Positions 1 to 9,441 are shown, counted from the stretch's first letter. The stretch is DNA of 64,000 nucleotides from Synechocystis sp. PCC 7509 (GCF_000332075.2 NZ_ALVU02000002.1:62001-126000); one strand, 5' to 3'. The notes: a model not told the origin generated them from the sequence alone. A program made the numbers and translations.

Positions 1-58
1 TCTAACCATTATCTTTGCTTTCGATATTTGACAGTTGTCCTATCTTCTCCAGTAGTAT

Positions 59-250
59 TCAGCTAACAAAGGGTCGGTTGTTATCCTGGTAGCGGTAGCG
101 ATAAATCGCCAGGAACATTAGCCGACAAGAAGTGGCGGCAATGGCGTAGTTCTGGCTCATCGTCACTTTGACCCCTTGTGGGGGTTGCAACTGGAAAAAA
201 CTCACATAGCTATGTTTAACATTCGGCAGTACCAAAAAGCGATTTTACTG
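59..250 (-). other. Unidentified minus-strand open frame, probably a gene fragment
   Basis: The first 300 bases hold no gene that I recognise. On the minus strand a frame is open from about 245 to a TGA at 59-61, with an internal ATG at 160. It encodes about 60 residues rich in aromatic and basic residues. It could be the C-terminal scrap of a transposase or plasmid protein, but no motif decides this. It may also be chance. Confidence 0.2.
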
Positions 251-303
251 ATTGAGAACCTTACCAGAAGTGAGCAGTACGTCAAAACAAAAGTGATAAC
301 TCA

Positions 304-513
304 TTGCTAAGGGGTGATAGTGGAATATTTGTTTTGGGCGGCAAACATCGTACCGACGCAACCAAACAATATATTGCCCAAAGCGGCGATGTTATTGTAA
401 TGGGCGGAGAAAGCCGAAATTTCTTCCATTCTTTTAAGGGAATCGTACCCAACACTAGCAATTTACTGAAGAATGGCGATAGGTTAAATTTAACGATTAG
501 GCAGATAAATTAA
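304..513 (+). pseudogene. C-terminal fragment of an AlkB-type 2-oxoglutarate/Fe(II) dioxygenase
   Basis: About 65 residues match the C-terminal third of AlkB-family DNA/RNA demethylases. They show the conserved order IFVLGGKHRTD, then GDVIVMGGESR, a metal-ligand-type His in FFHSF, and the terminal arginine block RLNLTIRQ that binds 2-oxoglutarate. The N-terminal nucleotide-recognition lid and the HxD metal ligands are absent, and the DNA upstream is unrelated. This is therefore a truncated, inactive remnant and not a short functional gene. The match rests on recalled family motifs. Confidence 0.7.
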
Positions 514-728
514 GCTCTAGAGTTAAACATTAATATTTGCCTTTTCTCAGCAATTATTAATATTTAATGCTTAACTTTTATTTCAACTAATTGTATTATT
601 GAGTTAAGCAGGTATTGAAGTTCCAAAAAGTCTTGTTGGTTCCCTTGCTACAACTGCTGCCGCAGTGCAGATGCGAAGATAAAATTCGGCACTCCCTACA
701 CGCCGAACACATAAAAAGGATTTCTATC

Positions 729-1268
729 ATGTCTACACAAGAATTGCTGACTTACTTCTTCAATGCGATCGCATTAGGCTTTACGATTATCGCAGTAATG
801 GATTTCACTTCAAGGTTAATTGCTCTCTACAAACAAGTTTCGAGCGCTCCAAGTCTATCAAAGACAGAACCCACTCAACCTTTGCCTATTCAACCACCAC
901 TGGTTGCAGCACTTCCACAACCAATTCCACCTTTGCCTGACCCTTGGCTATTGCCTTTGACAATGCTTGTAGAAACGCCAACAACAGTTCCAGTTTATAA
1001 ACAATCAATCCTGCGTTTGCTACCGCCAGCGAAAGAACGTTTCGTAGAGTCATCTTTGCCAGTATCGGAAGAAATACTTGCAGCAGTAGACCTTAGCAAG
1101 CTAAAATTACGCCAAGCTCGAAAGATAGCTAAAGTGCTAGGAATAGCCCAGAAAGTTAATGGGCGCGACCAGAGGCTTGCGTTTTTAATCAGTCAAATAA
1201 AATTCAAGTTGCAGCAAGCTAAACCAGAAATTTTGCAAGTAGTAAAGCAAGAACTGCTTGCAAGCTAA
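729..1268 (+). CDS. Small membrane-anchored, proline-rich protein with a C-terminal SAP/HeH-like segment
   Basis: This 179-residue protein is read from the ATG at 729, which follows AAAAGGAT; an upstream in-frame start at 615 lacks a good ribosome site. One hydrophobic segment (about residues 5-27) precedes a Pro/Gln-rich linker (about 40-100). The C-terminus (about 120-165) has the pattern LRQARKIAKVLGI...KVNGRDQRLAFL, which resembles short SAP/HeH-type helical modules common at the ends of cyanobacterial plasmid and phage proteins. The function is unknown. A role in membrane or DNA attachment is only an inference. Confidence 0.55.
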   Translation: MSTQELLTYFFNAIALGFTIIAVMDFTSRLIALYKQVSSAPSLSKTEPTQPLPIQPPLVAALPQPIPPLPDPWLLPLTMLVETPTTVPVYKQSILRLLPPAKERFVESSLPVSEEILAAVDLSKLKLRQARKIAKVLGIAQKVNGRDQRLAFLISQIKFKLQQAKPEILQVVKQELLAS

Positions 1269-1360
1269 ACGTTTTCTCACGAGGGATGAAGGTAACATCC
1301 CTTGCGATTCCAACTAACCTTTTGTCAAAAAAACTTATGAATTTGCATCAAGCAATACAA

Positions 1361-2253
1361 GAACCTATCCCAGTAATAAAATTCTGTTAATCCAAATGTG
1401 AATTGTTGCAAGGGAAATAAAAGCATTAAAGCAGGCAGAAATTCTTTCCCATCGAACAACAAGTCTACGGTATTTCCGTTGAAACCATGCAAAGCAGCGC
1501 TCTTGTTGAAAACGAGGGACTGACATTTTTATGGGTCTACCTCGATTTCTTTTAGTTTTCCAGGCTCGCTTCGGCAACTGCGGTCTAATACCACGTTTGC
1601 GTAAAGCCGCACGCAAATCTTTGGAGTCATAGCCTTTGTCCCCAGCCAGCACTTTGACCCGTTTACGGGGTCTGCCAGGAGAATTAGTTTTGACAGTAAC
1701 GCTATTCAATAGCGGCATCACTTGTTCTCTTTCACTACCATTAGCTGCGGTCGTGCAATTAGCCAGAGGCATACCATTACCGTCGGTCAAAGTATGAATT
1801 AAAATTCCTTTGCCCTTATAGCCATAAGCAACGTCCTCACCTCCTCCTTTCCCAGGGGGAAAAAGAGCCATCGACCGCACCATGACTCCAGTTAATTAAT
1901 CCTTTTTCCGAGGCGATGCCTAATATCCTTGCTTGTAGTCGCTCTAGCGTTCCATCTGCTTGCCAGCTTTTTAGCCATCGGTGGGCTGAACTTTTTGATG
2001 CCCAAACTTCTCCCTTCGGTACATCGCACCAACGGCAGCCCGTAATCAATTGCCTTCATTAAGGTGTTGATTACATGACGGAAAGGCGCATGGGGCATTC
2101 CCCGTCCCCGTTTTTCTCCTTTCTCGCCGATCACATCCTCAAACAACTTCCATTCTAGATCGCTTAATCCCTCAAATCTTCCCGCCATATTCTGTAGGAC
2201 TTAATCACTCTGACAATTAGATTATCACCTTTTGACCTTAGTGGGATAGATTC
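1361..2253 (-). mobile_element. IS5-family insertion sequence (degenerate)
   Basis: The element is bounded by imperfect inverted repeats, GAACCTATCCCAGTAA on the left and the complement of GAATCTATCCCACTAA on the right. It is about 890 bp long and carries a frameshifted IS5-type transposase. Its right end abuts a piece of IS6 transposase, so it appears to have inserted into an older IS6 copy. I could not assign a clear target duplication. Confidence 0.75.
1365..2188 (-). pseudogene. IS5-family transposase, broken by two frameshifts
   Basis: Read in three frames, the protein covers the whole family: N-terminus AGRFEGLSDLEWKLFEDV, the middle TGCRWCDVPKGEVWASKS, then AVDGSFSP (first catalytic Asp), LAGDKGYDS (second Asp) and a C-terminal RRLVVRWERI segment (catalytic Glu region). 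The frame changes once near 2045-2055 and again at a T/C tract near 1855-1875. Some IS5 relatives use programmed frameshifting once. Two shifts in the same sense suggest that this copy is decayed. Confidence 0.75.
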
Positions 2254-2406
2254 ATGAACATGGTGAGAAAAGGACAAGTTATTGGCGTTCCCAGGGGAGC
2301 CATCAAAGAGCGACTTGTCTTCATCCATCAAATCTTTGGGGTAGTTGCATAATCATAACTCCTAAAATAGGGGTTTTCTGTACTCACTAAGTTTTTGCAA
2401 CACAAC
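2254..2406 (+). mobile_element. IS6-family remnant (3' end)
   Basis: The last ~35 codons of an IS6 transposase (MVRKGQVIGVPRGAIKERL) are followed by the element's terminal TTTTTGCAACACAAC. The sequence is close to the intact copy at 19306-20139. The rest was lost or displaced when the IS5 element arrived. Confidence 0.8.
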
Positions 2407-2420
2407 TATATTTTTACAGT

Positions 2421-4670
2421 TTACGATCTTTGTAGCGGGTTTGATATCAAATTGCTGTAATATTCATGTTTGGCTAGGAGTTGCTTGTGAGAACCTCGTT
2501 CAACGATTTCCCCGCCCTCAACAACAAAGATTATGTCTGAGTTGCGAATGGTACTTAATCTGTGAGCGATCGCAATCCGCGTACATCCTAACTTACTTAA
2601 ATTCTGTTCTACTAAATTCTCTGTTAGCACATCTAAATGACTTGTAGCTTCGTCTAGCAAAAGGATTGCAGGCTGATGAACTAAAGCACGGGCGATCGCC
2701 AATCGTTGACGCTGACCGCCAGATAACCCCGAACCGCCTTCAGCAATTCGGGTTTCGTATCCCATTGGTAGTTGCACAATATCCTCATGAATCTCGGCAA
2801 CTTTTGCCGCTTGTATTACCTGTTCTAAAGAAATACTGGGGTTGTTAACCATAATGTTTTGCCGGATAGAACCACTAAACAGAAATGGCTCTTGCAACAC
2901 TACTCCGAACTGACTGCGTAAGCTGCGCCAATTTAGGTTTTGTAAAGAGATACCATCGTACAAAATTTCTCCGGTGGTGGGTAAGTACAGACCAAGCAAC
3001 AGTTTTGCTAAGGTACTTTTTCCCGAACCTGACCGACCAACTAAAGCAATTTTTTGACCTGGTTCAATTGTCAAAGAGATATTGCGTAAAACAAGCGGTG
3101 CATTTGGATCGTAGCGAAAGCTAACGTGGTTTAGTTCAATTTGCCCGGTCAAAGGTGGTGCAGCTTTTACCCCGTATAGCTTTTGTTCTGGTTCGGCTGC
3201 CAAAACATCGGTTAGTCGCTCTAGGTGTGCGCCAACTAATTGCAGCCGTTGACCGTTGGATACTAGAGAAGTTAAAGGTACGAGAAAGGCAATGGCGATC
3301 GCATTAAATGCCAACATTGTCCCCAAACTCATCGATCCATTCAGTACCAATAGCGCCCCTACCCATAACAACACGAGGGGCGAACCCGCACGAATTGCTA
3401 ACATTGCCGTGTCAATTCCTGCGGCTAAATGGTTACGTTGTAAGGAAACGTGGAGTTGATTAAAAAATAAATTTGACAAGCGATCGAAAGCTCGATCTTC
3501 GCATCCAGAAGCTTTAACGGTTAAAATGCCCGTCAGCGTTTCTACAAGGTAGCTTTGGGACTCGGCTTGAGCAATTAAATCGCGCTGCATTAAGTCGTGG
3601 ATGCGCTCAGTAGTCGCAAACAAGAGTCCTAATTGAAGTAGACCAGCAATTAGAACCACCAAACCAAAGATCGGCGCTTGCACGAGTAAAAGGACAAGGT
3701 AGCCTAATACAAAAGCACCATCTAAAACTATTGATAAAGTTTGACCTGTGAGAGTTTCTCGAATAGTGGCATTACTCGCCAATCGCATTAACAGATCCCC
3801 TGTGGTTCGTTGCTCAAAAAAACGAAAAGGAAGGGCAAGTAAGCGATCGCAAAAATCCAGCATCATCCGGCTATCGGTGCGTGCTTGCAAATAAATCAGC
3901 AGTATGGAACGCAGATAACTTGTGACGATTAAAGCTAAAATTGGCATTGCCATTCCTAGAGCTAACATTGGCATGATGCTAGTAATCTGGAGGGGGAGGA
4001 CGCGATCGACCAATATTTTAGTAAAGATGGGGAGTAAAAGCCCCATAACTTGTAGTAATAAAGAGCTTCCCAGAATTTGCAGAAGTAAGCCCGGTTTATC
4101 TAGCACGTACCCAATTAAATAATTGCGCCACGATTTCGGAGTTTTAGGAACATTACATTCAAACTGCAATCCCGGCTCAAAGGTTAAAACTACCCCCGTA
4201 AAGCTGGCGGCAAATTCTGCCACCGTCAACCGTCGTCTTCCCAACCCCGGATCGATAATTTCAACCCATTTTGGCGACCAGCTTTCGATAGTAATAAAGT
4301 GACTAAAATCCCAGTGGGCGATCGCTGGTAGTGATATGTATTTAAAATCAGCTAAGTTTTCGATTGAATATGCCTTTACTCGCAATCCATAGGTACGAGC
4401 AGTTTTAGCGATCGCCTCAGCGTGAACCCCATCTCTACCAATACCCAGGCGATCGCGGCATTCAACAACGCTTGTGGGGCGACCGTAGTAGCTAAGAATC
4501 ATTGCTAGGCAAGCTGCACCGCATTCTACAGCGCTTAGTTGCAGCTTTACCGGAACTCGATGTTTAGACCAAGGCATCATACTTTTACTAAAAAAAGATA
4601 AATGTCTCAATCGCCCACCCATTAACTCAATTTTGGAGTAAATTTTTTGTGTGGCTCGAAATGCGTTCAT
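2421..4670 (-). CDS. lanT: Peptidase-containing ABC transporter (C39 LanT type)
   Basis: This 749-residue inner-membrane exporter should cut leader peptides after a double-glycine site and pump out the cores. The N-terminal C39 peptidase has the catalytic triad Cys50 (in VECGAAC), His124 (in SHFITIE) and Asp140 (in IIDPG), with the usual 16-residue His-Asp spacing. Six hydrophobic segments (about 185-450) and a complete ATPase follow: Walker A GRSGSGKST, signature LSGGQRQR, Walker B ILLLDEATSHLD and switch His in IAHRLS. It lies downstream of the first LanM and a truncated HlyD-like gene, and its start overlaps the latter. It is the only exporter in the locus, so it may serve both precursor families. 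Confidence 0.93.
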   Translation of the reverse strand: MNAFRATQKIYSKIELMGGRLRHLSFFSKSMMPWSKHRVPVKLQLSAVECGAACLAMILSYYGRPTSVVECRDRLGIGRDGVHAEAIAKTARTYGLRVKAYSIENLADFKYISLPAIAHWDFSHFITIESWSPKWVEIIDPGLGRRRLTVAEFAASFTGVVLTFEPGLQFECNVPKTPKSWRNYLIGYVLDKPGLLLQILGSSLLLQVMGLLLPIFTKILVDRVLPLQITSIMPMLALGMAMPILALIVTSYLRSILLIYLQARTDSRMMLDFCDRLLALPFRFFEQRTTGDLLMRLASNATIRETLTGQTLSIVLDGAFVLGYLVLLLVQAPIFGLVVLIAGLLQLGLLFATTERIHDLMQRDLIAQAESQSYLVETLTGILTVKASGCEDRAFDRLSNLFFNQLHVSLQRNHLAAGIDTAMLAIRAGSPLVLLWVGALLVLNGSMSLGTMLAFNAIAIAFLVPLTSLVSNGQRLQLVGAHLERLTDVLAAEPEQKLYGVKAAPPLTGQIELNHVSFRYDPNAPLVLRNISLTIEPGQKIALVGRSGSGKSTLAKLLLGLYLPTTGEILYDGISLQNLNWRSLRSQFGVVLQEPFLFSGSIRQNIMVNNPSISLEQVIQAAKVAEIHEDIVQLPMGYETRIAEGGSGLSGGQRQRLAIARALVHQPAILLLDEATSHLDVLTENLVEQNLSKLGCTRIAIAHRLSTIRNSDIIFVVEGGEIVERGSHKQLLAKHEYYSNLISNPLQRS

Positions 4671-4893
4671 TATTTAAGTCAGTAACAGGTTCAATAGCAA
4701 GCCAAGTAATAACGCTAGTAGCGGCAATTAGTCCCACTAGCAACCAAAGATAGAAAAAGGTTTTTGGGGAAAGTAACCGAGGTAAAACGGCTTTCTCCTG
4801 ACTCTCGACGTAGCGGCGCACGGCTTCATCTCTAAAGATTGAGCGTTTTGTAGGTGGAGAATCCCGCAGTGTCTCTTGAGTCGAATCACTCAT
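4627..4893 (-). CDS. Truncated HlyD-type membrane-fusion protein (N-terminus only)
   Basis: This 88-residue protein has a cytoplasmic lead (IFRDEAVRRYVESQEKAV), then LLSPKTFFYLWLLVGLIAA and one transmembrane helix (about 45-68). That is how HlyD-family periplasmic adaptors of cyanobacterial bacteriocin exporters begin. The family normally continues for 200 or more residues of coiled coil and lipoyl/barrel domains. Here the frame ends about 20 residues after the membrane helix and overlaps the exporter start. It overlaps the LanM stop by a few bases, so the three genes are coupled. It is either a deletion remnant still translated or a small anchor protein. Confidence 0.65.
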   Translation of the reverse strand: MSDSTQETLRDSPPTKRSIFRDEAVRRYVESQEKAVLPRLLSPKTFFYLWLLVGLIAATSVITWLAIEPVTDLNNERISSHTKNLLQN

Positions 4894-7800
4894 AATTACT
4901 TACTCCTGGATGTATAGGAGGCGCTAACACTAAAACAGAGGGAATCTGTGTGGGCGCGGCTAAACGCAGTAGTCCATAACCAATACCTGCAAGTCCGGTC
5001 ATCAATCCGGGGGATTCTACGCCTAGAGGAATCCCGCAAAGCCAGCCATTTTGACTAATACTATCGAGGATATTACTTGCAAGGCGATCTATTTGAGTTT
5101 GCCATTGAGGATTTTTAAGGATTTGACTTGCTTGCAATAATAATTCCAGATTGCCTAGATCGCCGTGACATAAAGAGTGATTTTTACCAAAGCCCTCAGC
5201 TATGGTTATTTTGATCGATGTATCAATCTCAGCGTGGATTTCAGAATTGTCAAGATGTTGAAGACATTGCAAACGTACCATCCCAATTCCCGGTGCGCCA
5301 TGACACCACGCTGTCATAAAGTTAGTTTGCTCAATGCTATCTGCTAAGACTGATGTTGCAAACAGGCGCAGATCGGGCCAGTTCGATGCTTCTAGGCTAA
5401 ACAGACTCCGCTCGTAGGCGATCGCATTTAAGGCTGTAGTTCTAAACCTTTCTGCTTTAGAAACGGCAGCTAGTTCAAGCAACGCCCAGGCAATCCCCGC
5501 ATTACCATGAGAACAACCAGCTAGAGGTTTTGTACCAACGGTGGAGACAACCCAACCGCAACCTTGATCCATTGATTTCGCATTGGCTAATAAGCGATCG
5601 CCACATTGAATTGCTAAAGCTAAGGTGCGACTTCTAGAAGAACAACAATAAAGGTTGAGTAAACTAACAATGCAGCCTGCAACACCGCCAATAATATCAA
5701 ATTGCCGATCTTTTTCAATTAGCGGCGGCAAAAGTTCAACTAAACTTTCCGCCTGAGTAATTAATTGGGGTTGCTGCCACAGAGTCCCCAAATGAGTCAG
5801 AGTGTAGATAATGCCACCCCAACCACTAAAACCACCAATTTGATCGATCCAGGAGCGACCCTGCTCTAATTGCCTTTGGAGTGTCTGCAATGCCGAACGA
5901 GCTAAGTTTGTATAGCGATCTTCAGCAGAAATCGCCCCAAGATAAGCTAAAAATAAAATGATTCCTGGCAAACCATCGTAAAGATCGTATCCCAAAGGCG
6001 CAACAGACCAATGGCGGTCATTCACTAAAGTTAAGCCAATCCAGGAAACATCTTGCTCTCCTCGTAAAGCTAAGGTTTCTAGGCGATCGCCTACCGCACG
6101 AGCAGCCATTAATAAACTCTGGCAATCGGCAACAGTTTGAGACTCTGTTAATTTGTAACTTGAATGTCCCTGTTGCTCGTCGGTGCTGAGATAGAGGGAT
6201 GTTAAGGAGGCTCGAATAATCCAAAGTTGCCTTTGTAAATCGGCTTCGCCAAGTTGTTGCAATCGACGTTGCACCGAAGCCAAGCCAGACTCGTCAAGAA
6301 AATTAGCAATTTTTTGACCGGAACTCGCCCATAAATCCTTTGATTCAGGACGGGTAGTAAATAGAGGAATGTCACCTTTTAGCAAGTCTTGACCCTCGGC
6401 GGGAATTAATTTAGCTAAATGGGGAAGATGTTCAACAGCTAACCAAAGTTTATCGAATAAGCGATCGCGCTCTAGAGCATTCCGCAACACATCGGGATGG
6501 AAACTTTCGGCGAGTAATGTAGCATAAGTTCGTGTTGCTCTGACAATTACTCGTACCGTATCCCCAGCAAAACTAGCTAATAGTCCATTCTCTGCTAACA
6601 GTTCCTCTCGATGTTGCCAAAGCAAGCGATACATATTAGTAAAGCCATGATTAATTTCTGCTGCATAATCCAGCACGTTAACTGTTTTGCCGTTAAGGGT
6701 CGGTTGATTCTGCGCTCCTGGCATCTCTACGCGCTGGCGAGTGAGCTTCATTTCATCGGTTCCCACTCCTTCCCAGCGTGGTATTTGGTGGGGAGTCAGT
6801 TGACCTTCTGATGCTCCTAAACCACTAATATCAATGCCTGCAAATTCTTCATTTGACCACATCCGATGAGGAAGCAACCCAATACCATACACTGAGTAAC
6901 CAAGAGTATTGTTAGCAAGTTGGTCTGCTTGTTTGAGATCCGCACCTCCAGCACGGGGATGAAACAACGCTTCTAAGTCAAGTAAAACTGGGTGTTCTCC
7001 CGCCGCAATCAAGTTTTCGTGGTGAAAGTCTGTTGCTTCCAACCCGTAGAGAATAGCTAAGTAAGCTCCTTGTCGCTCGTAAAATCGTTGAATTTCCTCT
7101 TTTGAAGAACAAGTTTGAGCCTCAATAAATTCAACCCAACCATAGGAAACGCGATCGCAGGCTTTCAATGTTCTAAATGGTGGGTGATTTCCGCGGTCAT
7201 TCGTCCAAGTCAACAAGTTTTGGAAATGAATATCGAGAGATAGCGATCGCGGCTTATAGACTACCTGAAAGCCAGAACTAAATTTAGCAATAATTACACT
7301 ACGTCCGTCTCGGTGGCTGTCACCTGCACTACTACTTACTTCTGTTAGTACGCCCGGCTCTATATTTGGAGTAAATGTTGCTCGAATTAAGTCCCAATCA
7401 CTACATAAATGCTGGAGAAATTCTAAACTCACCGCCACCCAGCGATCGACACTAATAGTAAGTTGTCTTGCCAAAACTGGATATTCTTTTAAGATATTTA
7501 GAGCTACATCGTGCTGGCGCAAACGCCCAATAAAGCTTTGAAATCTCTCCTTTGATGTATCTCCTGACAATAATCCTTGCAGACGAGCAACGTTTAATTC
7601 TAATACCAAGGTGCGACTCAACATCATCAACAGTCGCTTTGGGAGGTTGATAAATAACAGGTTTTCTATAGTTTCAATATTGAAAGGTAAATTAGACTGT
7701 GAGGGAATTAATGCTTGTATACCTTCTTTTAGGCGATCGCGTCCTTGACTAATTAACGGCTCAATTATTTCTAAAAAGCCAATTATCTCTATAGCTTTGA

Positions 7801-8137
7801 GTTCTTCGGGAAAAGTCATTACAGCCGGAGGACGAGCAAAGGCTTGTGCTAAATCAGTTAGCCAAGTTGGAGGATGGGAAAAGCGATCGCCTACAACTTC
7901 AATTGGTGCGCCAAGAATGTCAAAAAACTCATCTTCACTAATGCTGTCTGTAGCTAAACGTTGGGCAAAGCAAGCATCTTTATCTAACGGTGACTGCGAT
8001 TTCCAGCGTTCTCTACAACGTTGAGCGAGAGCAAAATCAATTTCAAACTTACTTGGGGCAGTTTTTAACAATGCAATGCGTTCGGTAAGTGCGATCGCTT
8101 GATACCAATCTGCACTTTGAAAAATTGGTTGATTCAT
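4886..8137 (-). CDS. lanM: Class II lanthipeptide synthetase LanM, CHG-type
   Basis: This 1083-residue bifunctional enzyme phosphorylates and dehydrates Ser/Thr in precursor peptides, then forms thioether rings with Cys. The N-terminal DUF4135 dehydratase has a kinase-like set: Lys295 (VVYKP), Asp370 and Asn375 (TDFHHEN), and Asp387-x-Glu389 (LDLE), spaced as in CylM. The C-terminal LanC-like cyclase (from about 720) has Gly-rich repeats and zinc ligands Cys945 (WCHG) with Cys990-His991 (LCHG), the classical Cys-Cys-His set. Two mersacidin-type precursors lie just upstream. The adaptor fragment and LanT follow, so this is likely the main enzyme for those peptides. Confidence 0.95.
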   Translation of the reverse strand: MNQPIFQSADWYQAIALTERIALLKTAPSKFEIDFALAQRCRERWKSQSPLDKDACFAQRLATDSISEDEFFDILGAPIEVVGDRFSHPPTWLTDLAQAFARPPAVMTFPEELKAIEIIGFLEIIEPLISQGRDRLKEGIQALIPSQSNLPFNIETIENLLFINLPKRLLMMLSRTLVLELNVARLQGLLSGDTSKERFQSFIGRLRQHDVALNILKEYPVLARQLTISVDRWVAVSLEFLQHLCSDWDLIRATFTPNIEPGVLTEVSSSAGDSHRDGRSVIIAKFSSGFQVVYKPRSLSLDIHFQNLLTWTNDRGNHPPFRTLKACDRVSYGWVEFIEAQTCSSKEEIQRFYERQGAYLAILYGLEATDFHHENLIAAGEHPVLLDLEALFHPRAGGADLKQADQLANNTLGYSVYGIGLLPHRMWSNEEFAGIDISGLGASEGQLTPHQIPRWEGVGTDEMKLTRQRVEMPGAQNQPTLNGKTVNVLDYAAEINHGFTNMYRLLWQHREELLAENGLLASFAGDTVRVIVRATRTYATLLAESFHPDVLRNALERDRLFDKLWLAVEHLPHLAKLIPAEGQDLLKGDIPLFTTRPESKDLWASSGQKIANFLDESGLASVQRRLQQLGEADLQRQLWIIRASLTSLYLSTDEQQGHSSYKLTESQTVADCQSLLMAARAVGDRLETLALRGEQDVSWIGLTLVNDRHWSVAPLGYDLYDGLPGIILFLAYLGAISAEDRYTNLARSALQTLQRQLEQGRSWIDQIGGFSGWGGIIYTLTHLGTLWQQPQLITQAESLVELLPPLIEKDRQFDIIGGVAGCIVSLLNLYCCSSRSRTLALAIQCGDRLLANAKSMDQGCGWVVSTVGTKPLAGCSHGNAGIAWALLELAAVSKAERFRTTALNAIAYERSLFSLEASNWPDLRLFATSVLADSIEQTNFMTAWCHGAPGIGMVRLQCLQHLDNSEIHAEIDTSIKITIAEGFGKNHSLCHGDLGNLELLLQASQILKNPQWQTQIDRLASNILDSISQNGWLCGIPLGVESPGLMTGLAGIGYGLLRLAAPTQIPSVLVLAPPIHPGVSNYE

Positions 8138-8256
8138 AAAAATTTCTCTATAAATTCTTGCGAAACCTGTAGTTAAGCAACGGCGATTGAGTTACTTTTA
8201 CTTACCCGCCACCGCTCAATTTAAGGGGTTAGCGTCATAATTTTGACTTCTACCGA

Positions 8257-8454
8257 TTAGATACAATGGGGAGATTGACTACAACCGCCATCGCCAGTAT
8301 TGTTGTATCGACCTCCCGCCGCAAAACCCAACTCTGCATCAGTCAGTTCTACCAACCCAACGGGATTTTTTGGCAGCAATGCCCGTTCTTTTTCGCTCAA
8401 TCTGTTGCGAAAATCTGCATCTTTCCAAGCACGGATAATGTTTTCGTGCGACAT
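8257..8454 (-). CDS. Mersacidin-type lanthipeptide precursor 1
   Basis: This is a 65-residue prepeptide. The start was chosen at the MSHENIIRAWKD motif, which opens every member of this family here and has AGGAGG just upstream. The 48-residue leader has the block LLPKNPVGLVELTDAELG and ends AAGG. The predicted core is RYNNTGDGGCSQSPHCI, with one Thr, two Ser and two Cys, enough for two rings. It sits directly upstream of the first LanM gene and downstream of a sister precursor. Confidence 0.9.
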   Translation of the reverse strand: MSHENIIRAWKDADFRNRLSEKERALLPKNPVGLVELTDAELGFAAGGRYNNTGDGGCSQSPHCI

Positions 8455-8483
8455 AATGTCCTCCTTATTAGTAATGTAAATAA

Positions 8484-8678
8484 TTAGCAATATCGCCGCA
8501 AAGCTGGACAAGTTTTATCTGTAACTGCTGCGATTCTCCCTACTACAGCGCCTAGCTCTGCATCTGTGAGTTGAACCAATCCCACTGGATTTTCTGGCAA
8601 AAGTAAACGTTCCTTTTCGCTCAAGCTGTTGCAAAATTCTGTATCTTTCCAGGCGCGAACAATGTTTTCGTGCGACAT
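8484..8678 (-). CDS. Mersacidin-type precursor 2 with altered cleavage site
   Basis: This 64-residue prepeptide has the leader MSHENIVRAWKD...LLPENPVGLVQLTDAELG. The expected Gly-Gly is replaced by Val-Val-Gly-Arg, so the C39 peptidase site is degenerate. The predicted core has about 17 residues, RIAAVTDKTCPALRRYC, with two Thr and two Cys. It is the first gene of the unit precursor 2, precursor 1, LanM, HlyD fragment, LanT, and lies about 100 bp below a CTAC-N8-GTAG box. It may be cut poorly or by another protease. Confidence 0.85.
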   Translation of the reverse strand: MSHENIVRAWKDTEFCNSLSEKERLLLPENPVGLVQLTDAELGAVVGRIAAVTDKTCPALRRYC

Positions 8679-8727
8679 GATTTTTTCCTGTATTTGTATT
8701 AGGTGATTTTAAAAATGTGCTTGTCTA

Positions 8728-8790
8728 AGCAATTTTCTTATTTTAGTTTTAACTGATAATTAATAAAAGACCTCCTACACTTTTGGGTAG
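8728..8790 (-). promoter_or_regulatory. Predicted promoter with CTAC-N8-GTAG box (site A)
   Basis: The box at 8775-8790 reads CTACCCAAAAGTGTAG in the gene direction, an inverted repeat. About 22 bp downstream comes an AT-rich block (8728-8752) shared with the other boxed promoters. The position suits an activator or repressor site in front of the precursor 2 unit. Promoter function is inferred from recurrence only. Confidence 0.6.
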
Positions 8791-8835
8791 TTTTACAAAA
8801 TCATTGATCAATTTCTAGCTGGCTAAATTAGCAAG

Positions 8836-8858
8836 TAAAAAATAAGCGCCCTCTTATT
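8836..8858 (-). terminator. Possible small intrinsic terminator after precursor 3
   Basis: On the minus strand AATAAG and CTTATT form a 6-bp stem with a 6-base loop, followed by a T run. It lies about 65 bp past the stop of precursor 3. The stem is short and AT-rich, so termination would be weak. Confidence 0.3.
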
Positions 8859-8924
8859 TATGAAAAGAAAGAAGGCGATTGCTAACTACCAGCTTACTGC
8901 TTCAAACTACTTGCTATTCAGCCG

Positions 8925-9152
8925 CTACAACGGGTCTTGTCGCTTCACTGTAACGCAGCAAATGTAAGTGCAGTCATAACTACCTCCCAAGGTGTCATCG
9001 TTCCTACGTCCGCCGGAAACATTGCCTAGTTCGTTATTTGTCAATTCGACCAACCCTACCGGATTTTCTGGTAGCAACGCCCGTTCTTTTTCGCTCAAGC
9101 TATTGCGAAATTCTTCGTCTTTCCAAGCCCGAATAATGTTCTCGTGAGACAT
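8925..9152 (-). CDS. Mersacidin-type lanthipeptide precursor 3
   Basis: This is a 75-residue prepeptide. The 48-residue leader MSHENIIRAWKD...LLPENPVGLVELTNNELG ends VSGG. The 27-residue core includes the cluster YDCTYICCVT, giving three Cys with several Ser/Thr, and it ends in a basic, Cys-free tail. No CTAC-N8-GTAG box is seen directly upstream. It is either read through from the VOC-like gene or has its own unrecognised promoter. Confidence 0.88.
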   Translation of the reverse strand: MSHENIIRAWKDEEFRNSLSEKERALLPENPVGLVELTNNELGNVSGGRRNDDTLGGSYDCTYICCVTVKRQDPL

Positions 9153-9441
9153 ATTTTCCTCCCACTATTGTTAGATTGATATGGAAAAACTTACTTTTAA
9201 ATAACGCTAGACGTTCGCTACCTCTGACCGCTCTGATAAAGGGTTTAGCCTTCCTTTGGTAGCAACAAAGTGGAGGAAGCGACAGAAACTCCACAAACCG
9301 CCTACATTATTTTGAGATTTGCACTGTTTGAATCTCTGTCATCGCTCTCCTTGAAGATCCAACAATGGGACATAACGGTAAAACTCCCATCCAGTGCATA
9401 ACTCTGTTGTAAGCGATCGCACAGTTGATGTTGCCCACACA

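Noticed and set aside
9100-9294. Extra peptide-like frame near the precursor genes
   Set aside because: It overlaps the start of precursor 3 in another frame and lacks the MSxENIIRAWKD leader and double-glycine site.
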